Below are positions 33,775-39,101 of a stretch of 39,101 nt of DNA, piece by piece; within the stretch, counting starts at the first letter, position 1; each line of letters begins with the position of its first letter. The notes beneath the pieces are model-generated. The model did not search any database. It was not told the origin of the DNA and was given only the letters and a program-made list of their open reading frames with translations. Origin of the DNA: Balneolaceae bacterium (GTDB lineage Bacteria > Bacteroidota > Rhodothermia > Balneolales > Balneolaceae); contig JAFIFA010000086.1 in the NCBI GenBank assembly GCA_020832225.1, positions 1 through 39,101 on the forward strand. Direction: 5' to 3'. The translations under genes and the position numbers were made by a program.

Positions 33775-35424
33775 CTACTCCATCATCGGGAGATCCACGC
33801 CGCGTTCACGTGCAATCTGCTCGGCAAGTTCGTAACCGGCATCAGCATGACGCATAACACCCGTTCCGGGATCATTGGTCAGAACTCTTTGTAGCCTGCG
33901 ATCGGCCATGTCAGTGCCATCTGCTACGCAAACCATGCCGGCATGTATGGAGTAACCAATACCGACACCCCCGCCGTGGTGAATGCTAACCCAACTTGCC
34001 CCGCTTGCGGTATTCAGCATGGCGTTGAGAAGCGGCCAGTCGGCGATGGCATCAGATCCATCCTTCATCGCTTCGGTTTCACGATTGGGTGAGGCTACAG
34101 ATCCTGTATCCAGATGGTCACGACCAATTACGATTGGGGCTTTCACTTTCCCTTTTTTCACGAGCCAGTTGAACTTTTGCCCCATCTCGGCGCGCTCGCT
34201 ATACTCCAGCCAGCAGATGCGGGATGGGAGCCCTTGAAAATGGATCTTCTCCTGTGCCTGGTGAATCCAGCGACGGAGCGCCTCTTTTTCCGGGAAAGTC
34301 TCCAGGATCGCCTTGTCGGTAACGGCAATATCCTCGGGATCACCCGACAGCGCCGCCCAACGAAAGGGCCCGGAGCCTTTGCAGAAGAGCGGACGAATAT
34401 AGGCCGGTACAAATCCCGGGAAATCGAAGGCACGCTTCATGCCGCGATGATCGGCCACCTGTCCGCGGAGGTTATTGCCATAGTCGAAGGTCACCGCACC
34501 TTTATCCTGCATTCTCAGCATTGTGTCGACGTGGGTAACCATTGAGTCGAGAACATCCTTTTCATAGCCAGCGGGATCGCTCTCGCGCTTTTTTGCCGCT
34601 TCATCCAGCGTATAGCCGGCCGGGATGTAGCCAAGCTGAAGATCGTGGGCAGAGGTCTGATCGGTGAGAACATCCGGAATCATGTCCCTTTTGAGCAGTT
34701 CCGGCAAAAGTTCAGCAACATTGCCGAGCAGTCCGACAGAGAGTGCTTCTCCCTTCGCTTTGGCATCGGATACTTTCTGAAGGGCGTCATCGAGATCGGT
34801 GCATTTGATATCGCAGTAGCCGGTTTTGATCCGCATATCAATTCGGCTCTCATCCACCTCAATACCCAGAAACACGGCTCCATTCATGGTAGCTGCAAGA
34901 GGCTGAGCACCGCCCATTCCGCCAAGGCCGGCGGTTACAACCAGCTTTCCTTTCAGTGATCCATCAAAATGTTGACGTACACACTCTGCGAAAGTCTCAT
35001 AGGTACCCTGTACAATTCCCTGCGACCCGATGTAGATCCACGATCCGGCCGTCATCTGTCCATACATGGTGAGCCCCAGCTTATCGAGCTTTCGAAACTA
35101 CTCCCATGTGGCCCAGCGCGGAACAAGGTGCGAATTGGCCAGAAGCACACGGGGCGACTCCTCATGTGTGCGAAAGACGCCAACCGGTTTTCCACTTTGG
35201 ATCAGCAGTGTCTCATCGTTTTCGAGCCGTTTCAGGGTTTCGATGATTTTGTGATAGCTGGTCCAGTTCCGGGCGGCTTTTCCTCCACCTCCATAGACAA
35301 TCAGATCCTGTGGACGTTCTGCAACGTCCGGATCGAGGTTGTTCATTAGCATTCGCATAGCGGCTTCCTGGTGCCACCCTTTACAGCTTATCTCACTTCC
35401 GTGTGGTGCTCGTATCTCTTTCAT
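33775..35424 (-). pseudogene. hutU: urocanate hydratase gene interrupted by an in-frame TAG
   Basis: Urocanate hydratase turns urocanate into imidazolonepropionate, the second step of histidine degradation. The frame from ATG 35424 (preceded by GGAG at 6 bp) to the stop at 33775 is 550 codons, the family's normal length. Conserved parts are intact: [24 protein letters not shown], the NAD-binding [28 protein letters not shown] and [18 protein letters not shown]. The single defect is TAG at 35098-35100, between WATWE and [18 protein letters not shown]. The reading frame does not shift. One base change from TAT or TAC (Tyr) would explain it. A sequencing error, a recent nonsense mutation or readthrough are the options. 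No hutH, hutI or hutG is visible. Confidence 0.9.
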
Positions 35425-35620
35425 GAACATCTCCGTCACTTCGATTTGCACTTTTTTTGACTCATTCAAAATCATATAAAAAATTAATCGAAACAATAGA
35501 TTTTTGGGTAAAACACGCTCTTTTGTTAAGAGATCCAAATATGTATTTGTTCGGGATGGCAATAGTTTATCTCACCGGACAAAAAGATCCGGCTCGAAAA
35601 GATCATACAGACTAAGAACA

Positions 35621-36838
35621 ATGAAACGATTTAACTATATACTGGCGGCAACCCTGTTTATATGTGCGCAATTAACCGTTGCGGATGTATTTGCACAAGA
35701 GAGCGATACTGAACCGGAATACAGCCGATGGGGTATCTCTCTTTTTGGAGGCTATACCTTTCCCGAGACTGACGACGGACTGCAAATATTTAGCAGCAGC
35801 TTCAATGTTGTAACCGAATCATCCTGGAATTTTGGTGGCGGCTTACACTACGATGTTACTCCGCTCTGGACTGTTGAGGGTGGCTATCGATATAATACTA
35901 TTACAGGAGTTGGCTTTGAGACGGTGATCCATACTGCATCATTTAAAAATCGTCTGAATCTGGACAGGCTTTTCAGAAGAAGTTCACTTTCCGAATACTT
36001 CAATCCTTACGTTTTTCTGGGTTTTGAACAGGATTTCTTTACCGTAGATGCGGAAGATGATGAGTTCAGCCGAAACGAATCGAGTGTTGTTGGTGGATTC
36101 GGTGCAGCGTTTAAAATTACAAACCGTCTGGACATATTCGGGCAGTACGATTTTAAAGTAGCGTCAAACCGCCTCGATAATGCCAACCAGGGTTTCCCAT
36201 ATGATCAGATCGGTATGGTTACTGGTGGAGTACGTATCAATTTTGGCCGTAGTGGTTCCGGGCCATTGAGGCGGGCACCAGCAACCAGATCTCTCTCTGA
36301 TGCCGAGTATATAGATTATAGAACAAAGGCAAGAGCATTTGAGGAGACAGAGCGTGAAGTGACCGGACAGCAAGAGCAGATTATTGCGCTTGAGACCGGA
36401 CTTGCTGAACTGGAGCAGAACCATCAGGAGCAGATCAATAGGCTTGATGAGCGGGTAAACGATCTCGAAACACGAGTGGCGCTTCTCGAAGAGAAAGTAG
36501 ATACACTGGAGACAGCCCATGTTGCTGAGCGTGAACCGGAAATGCCGGATACTGTACCTGCCGGGCATTATGTTCAGGTATTTGCATCAACAGGTGGCGT
36601 TAGTGCAGCGATGGTTCGCGATCGATTTCAGGAGATGCTGCCTGATGAAGATGTTTTTATAATTAGCCGCGGGCAGTATTACGAAGTTCTGATTGGAGGC
36701 TTCGACGCTTTTGTGGATGCACAGCGCATCCATGAAATGGCTGTTGAGGAGTTTTCAGACGCATTTGTGATCACCTTTCCAAGGCCACTTAGTCTTGAAG
36801 AGCAGTATGAAGGGACAGAAATTCGACACGACATGTAG
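35621..36838 (+). CDS. outer-membrane beta-barrel protein with coiled coil and SPOR domain
   Basis: A 405-residue protein. The signal peptide (MKRFNYILAATLFICAQLTV) ends near residue 24. An OprF/OmpX-like barrel covers about 32-215 (RWGISLFGGYTFPETDDG, VTPLWTVEGGYRYN, NPYVFLGFEQDFFTV, QIGMVTGGVRINFG). A coiled coil follows (about 245-325, LAELEQNHQEQINRLDERVN, VALLEEKVDTLE). The C terminus (about 332-400, HYVQVFASTGGVSAAMVRDR, QYYEVLIGGFDAFVDA) fits a SPOR domain, which binds denuded peptidoglycan glycans. The protein could link the outer membrane to the cell wall at division sites; that role is inference. The start is chosen at the signal-peptide ATG. It diverges from hutU. Confidence 0.82.
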   Translation: MKRFNYILAATLFICAQLTVADVFAQESDTEPEYSRWGISLFGGYTFPETDDGLQIFSSSFNVVTESSWNFGGGLHYDVTPLWTVEGGYRYNTITGVGFETVIHTASFKNRLNLDRLFRRSSLSEYFNPYVFLGFEQDFFTVDAEDDEFSRNESSVVGGFGAAFKITNRLDIFGQYDFKVASNRLDNANQGFPYDQIGMVTGGVRINFGRSGSGPLRRAPATRSLSDAEYIDYRTKARAFEETEREVTGQQEQIIALETGLAELEQNHQEQINRLDERVNDLETRVALLEEKVDTLETAHVAEREPEMPDTVPAGHYVQVFASTGGVSAAMVRDRFQEMLPDEDVFIISRGQYYEVLIGGFDAFVDAQRIHEMAVEEFSDAFVITFPRPLSLEEQYEGTEIRHDM

Positions 36839-36955
36839 ACCAGTTTTGGGGGTAAAAGCCGAAAGGGACGCTATGCCTGAGGCGCAACATAGGGGAACCA
36901 TAGCATAAGCTGTTTCAGCATAAAGAAGCTTTCTACGGAGGGCATATAAGGGGGC

Positions 36956-37015
36956 AAGCCGATGTAGTTTCAAACGACCTTGATCGGTCCGGAAACGCAT
37001 CGGCTTCATTTTTTT
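36956..37015 (+). terminator. intrinsic terminator after the SPOR-domain gene
   Basis: AAGCCGATG (36956-36964) and CATCGGCTT (36998-37006) form the base of a long stem extended by GTTTC with GAAAC inside, followed by CA and seven T. It lies 118 bp beyond the stop codon. Confidence 0.75.
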
Positions 37016-37031
37016 GGGTAGGTTATGTTTT

Positions 37032-37061
37032 GGTAGATGGTAGATGGTAGATGGTAGATGG
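37032..37061. repeat. tandem heptanucleotide array (GGTAGAT)
   Basis: Four perfect tandem copies of GGTAGAT plus GG. Copy-number change by slippage is likely. It does not overlap a gene. Confidence 0.85.
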
Positions 37062-37191
37062 TTTGCCCCTTTTTTTATGATTGAACAACTAACCTAAGTG
37101 GAGATCATTCACTTAGTCGATATGGGAAATCGATTTACAGGTGAGCTAACCATTTAAAAACAGGCAATTGCATGAGATCGCGGTCACCCGC

Positions 37192-37493
37192 ATACTGATA
37201 TCGCGGTTGTCAACTGCCTACTGCCTGTTGTCAACTTACCTAACGGGGCCGGATGTTGATGCTGGAAATGCTCTTAAAAAACCCGCAACCCGCAACTCGG
37301 GCCTCCGCTTCGCTCCGGTGCTACCAGGTCGAGCCCGTATACTGATATCGCGGTTGTCAACTGTCAACTCTCCTTATGGGGTCAGGTGTTGATGCCTGGG
37401 GTGATCTGAAAACCCGCAATCCGCACCACGCAACCCGCAACCCGAAATGTCGACGCTGGCAGATCCTCCGCTTCGCTCCGGTGCTACCAGGTC
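37192..37493. repeat. two direct copies of a roughly 150-bp unit
   Basis: A 25-bp word beginning ATACTGATATCGCGG at 37192-37216 recurs exactly at 37339-37363. A 29-bp word beginning CCTCCGCTTCGCTCCGG at 37302-37330 recurs exactly at 37465-37493. Between them are looser repeats of GTTGATGC and AACCCGCAA. The spacing is 147 and 163 bp, so the unit length varies. This is a degenerate tandem duplication, not an array with regular spacers. Confidence 0.75.
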
Positions 37494-37511
37494 TAACCCC
37501 TAACCCGATCA

Positions 37512-39101
37512 TTACCCAACAGCTCCAAGCGGAATTGGTGCGTCAAGGGCTTCTGAAATGGCCCGAACGAGCTCTTTTTCTTCCGTGGTGACGTTTTGAT
37601 CAGAGATCACGCAGTGTATAACTGCACTGAGGAGGTAGCGTTTGACCGGGTTTGCAGCCGCCGCAATCTCGTCTAGTGCCCGGTCAAGGTCGTCGATACG
37701 GCACTCTTCCGGAGATAATAGAGTGAGGTCATCCGGTTTAACCTTGGAGATCGGTTCAAGAGCTGCTTCCCATGCTTTTTGAGAATCTTTTCCGGAGGCA
37801 TGGGAGAGAGCGGATAGCAGAACTTCGATCTCCTTTTTCAGGGTTTTAAGGTGGTGGTGACGTATCTCCTGATCTTTTCGTTTAGCAAAGGCCGTATCCA
37901 GCTGATGCATCACCATCTTATCGAGGGCAAATGCAAAGAGGTTCATGTCTTCCGACATCTGTGCCTGTTTTTTAAGCAGAGAGCGGAATTTGGTGTACTG
38001 ATTCTTGCTCATGTTCCTGAGTGATGGCAGGGCCAGTTCAGCAAGTGGCAGATACCACTCTCGCTTTCCACTCATGATAAGTGGCAGCAGCTGCGCCGTC
38101 TCCTCAGCCATGGAGGCTTCGCTCTCCCTGATGAACCACTCAGGGAGCTCCGATTCAGGGACATTATCGGCAGCAAACAGCAACGCGTATATGAGGGCTT
38201 CTGCAGAGTGTGGCTCATGGGCGGCCTGTCGAAGTGCGGCAGGGATATCCTGCAACATTTTCCCGGCCTGCTGTATGTTTCTACTGTTCATTGTACCAAT
38301 GGTGCCAAGAATAACTTCAGGCGTAAGGGCCGCGTGTCCGCCAAAACCTTTATCGCTTGACTCACCGTCACCCGCCGCTTTTGCAGAGACATGTTCCTTC
38401 TCAAATTTCTTGCGAATCTTCTCTTTTCTCTTCGCATCACCGGTACCAAAAGCGGGGTTAATCGCCTTAACCCGTTTATCGACGGGAGGGTGGGTTGCAA
38501 AAAGTTTGTCGAGTGCTGAATGGAAACTGCTGGCAAAGAAGAGATGGCTCATCTCCATGGCGTGCGCATCCTTGATTTCAGCGCCCTTCCTTTTGGAGGC
38601 AATCTTTGTGAGCGCCCCTGCAAGCCCATCCGGATTACGGGTGTACTGAACCGCTGCGGCATCGGCCAGGTATTCACGCTGGCGTGAGATGGCAGACTGA
38701 ATAATACGGCCAAAAATCATGCCGATATAGCCGATTATCACCAGTGCGAGCCCCATCAGGATAATAACGATGGTGGCATTTCCTCCACCCTTATCATTAC
38801 GGCCACCACCCATTCGCATACCGCCTGAGAACATCACGCTGCGCATGAGCACCATGCCCATGATGTGGATCACAAGAATTCCGTTGAGAACGCCAATAAG
38901 GCGAATGTTCAGCCTCATGTCGCCGTTGAAAATGTGGCTAAACTCATGGGCGATCACCCCCTGAAGTTCATCGCGCGTAAGCTGCTCAAGTGCGCCACGT
39001 GTAACACCCACGGCCGCATCGTTAGTGCCGAAACCGGCGGCAAATGCATTGATATTCTCCTCGTTGTCCAGAACATAGACATCCGGAACCGGAAGCCCGG
39101 A
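37512..39101 (-). CDS. M48-family (HtpX-like) metalloprotease with TerB-like C terminus (5' partial)
   Basis: The reading frame runs past the right edge, leaving 529 residues here; the apparent start at 39011 is only an internal Val codon. The zinc site is VIAHEFSHIFNGDMRLN with the HExxH motif (HEFSH), preceded by NAFAAGFGTNDAAVGVT as in HtpX proteases. Two hydrophobic segments follow (LIGVLNGILVIHIMGMVLM and ATIVIILMGLALVIIGYIGM), then the third-ligand region QREYLADAAAVQYTRNP. Beyond residue 200 there is a long extra domain, and the last 40 residues (LLSAVIHCVISDQNVTTEEKEL) resemble TerB. HtpX-type enzymes degrade damaged membrane proteins. The protein is larger than standard HtpX (about 290). 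Confidence 0.88.
   Translation of the reverse strand, partial: SGLPVPDVYVLDNEENINAFAAGFGTNDAAVGVTRGALEQLTRDELQGVIAHEFSHIFNGDMRLNIRLIGVLNGILVIHIMGMVLMRSVMFSGGMRMGGGRNDKGGGNATIVIILMGLALVIIGYIGMIFGRIIQSAISRQREYLADAAAVQYTRNPDGLAGALTKIASKRKGAEIKDAHAMEMSHLFFASSFHSALDKLFATHPPVDKRVKAINPAFGTGDAKRKEKIRKKFEKEHVSAKAAGDGESSDKGFGGHAALTPEVILGTIGTMNSRNIQQAGKMLQDIPAALRQAAHEPHSAEALIYALLFAADNVPESELPEWFIRESEASMAEETAQLLPLIMSGKREWYLPLAELALPSLRNMSKNQYTKFRSLLKKQAQMSEDMNLFAFALDKMVMHQLDTAFAKRKDQEIRHHHLKTLKKEIEVLLSALSHASGKDSQKAWEAALEPISKVKPDDLTLLSPEECRIDDLDRALDEIAAAANPVKRYLLSAVIHCVISDQNVTTEEKELVRAISEALDAPIPLGAVG

Larger units (their letters stand above)
36839..37511. other. 673-bp intergenic region with terminator and tandem repeats
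   Basis: Contains the terminator at 36956, a heptad array at 37032, and two copies of a roughly 150-bp unit from 37192 to 37493. The first part (36845-36950) has self-complementary words (GCTATG with CATAGC) that suggest an RNA fold, but I cannot assign a class. Small open frames here are composed of repeat sequence and are not supported as genes. Confidence 0.6.

Noticed and set aside
35098-35100. TAG as a pyrrolysine codon
   Set aside because: No Pyl machinery is visible, the enzyme family does not use pyrrolysine, and the neighbouring residues fit a Tyr position. Kept only as an unexplained stop.
36845-36950. Possible cyclic-di-GMP riboswitch, suggested by GAAAGGGACGC
   Set aside because: The rest of the conserved aptamer core is absent, and the sequence lies after a stop codon and before a terminator, not ahead of a gene.
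36755-37009. 84-codon minus-strand frame across the SPOR gene end and its terminator
   Set aside because: It overlaps a supported gene and a terminator stem, and shows no domain.
37192-37493. Possible CRISPR array
   Set aside because: Only two copies of each word, unequal spacing of about 150 bp, partly repeated spacers and no cas gene.
38005-38649. 214-codon plus-strand frame inside the M48 gene
   Set aside because: Antisense shadow. Its Ser/Ala-rich sequence follows from the codon pattern of the opposite strand.

Overview
This window comes from a member of the Bacteroidota/Balneolota group; a Balneolaceae-like marine or halophilic bacterium is my best guess. The reasons are the SusC/SusD outer-membrane pair, many lipoproteins with short lipobox signals, weak or absent Shine-Dalgarno sequences, a SPOR-domain outer-membrane protein and a middling GC content. 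The assignment rests on gene style, not on a marker gene. No rRNA, tRNA, CRISPR array, integrase or transposase was seen.

Layout. 0-3 kb: the 3' end of a TamB-like gene, a membrane-anchored matrixin-type protease, a DksA/TraR-like protein that has lost its zinc ligands, and a class A beta-lactamase-fold lipoprotein. 3-7.8 kb: a SusD-SusC operon with a terminator and a LacI-type operator-like site upstream. 7.8-12 kb: an arginine operon read leftward (leader peptide, argF, argG, argH). 12-17.8 kb, rightward: an HsdR-N-like protein, Xaa-Pro aminopeptidase, a Sco1/PCu(A)C copper-delivery pair, a methyltransferase, and a beta-propeller/membrane/winged-helix-like protein. 18-25 kb, leftward: a 991-residue orphan membrane protein, an amidohydrolase lipoprotein, glycerol kinase and a dimethylargininase-type enzyme. 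25-30.6 kb: a Gfo/Idh/MocA oxidoreductase, a TPR protein, a ParE-type toxin-antitoxin pair framed by two inverted copies of a 253-bp foldback repeat, RtcB and a small membrane protein. 30.6-35.4 kb, leftward: two transporters and a urocanate hydratase gene interrupted by an in-frame TAG. 35.6-39.1 kb: an outer-membrane SPOR protein, a repeat-filled intergenic region and the C-terminal part of an M48 protease with a TerB-like tail.

The most notable system is at 11866-12005. Upstream of argF the minus strand encodes a 21-residue leader peptide with five consecutive arginine codons. It is followed by a strong intrinsic terminator and by a 13-nt segment at the leader stop codon that can pair (12 of 13) with the 5' arm of that terminator. 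This is the full logic of ribosome-mediated transcription attenuation, here for arginine biosynthesis, which is usually described as repressor (ArgR/AhrC) controlled. Other points for follow-up are the amber codon in hutU, the 253-bp foldback repeats, a shared LacI-type operator-like word before susC and glpK, and a coiled coil inserted inside a matrixin-type catalytic domain.
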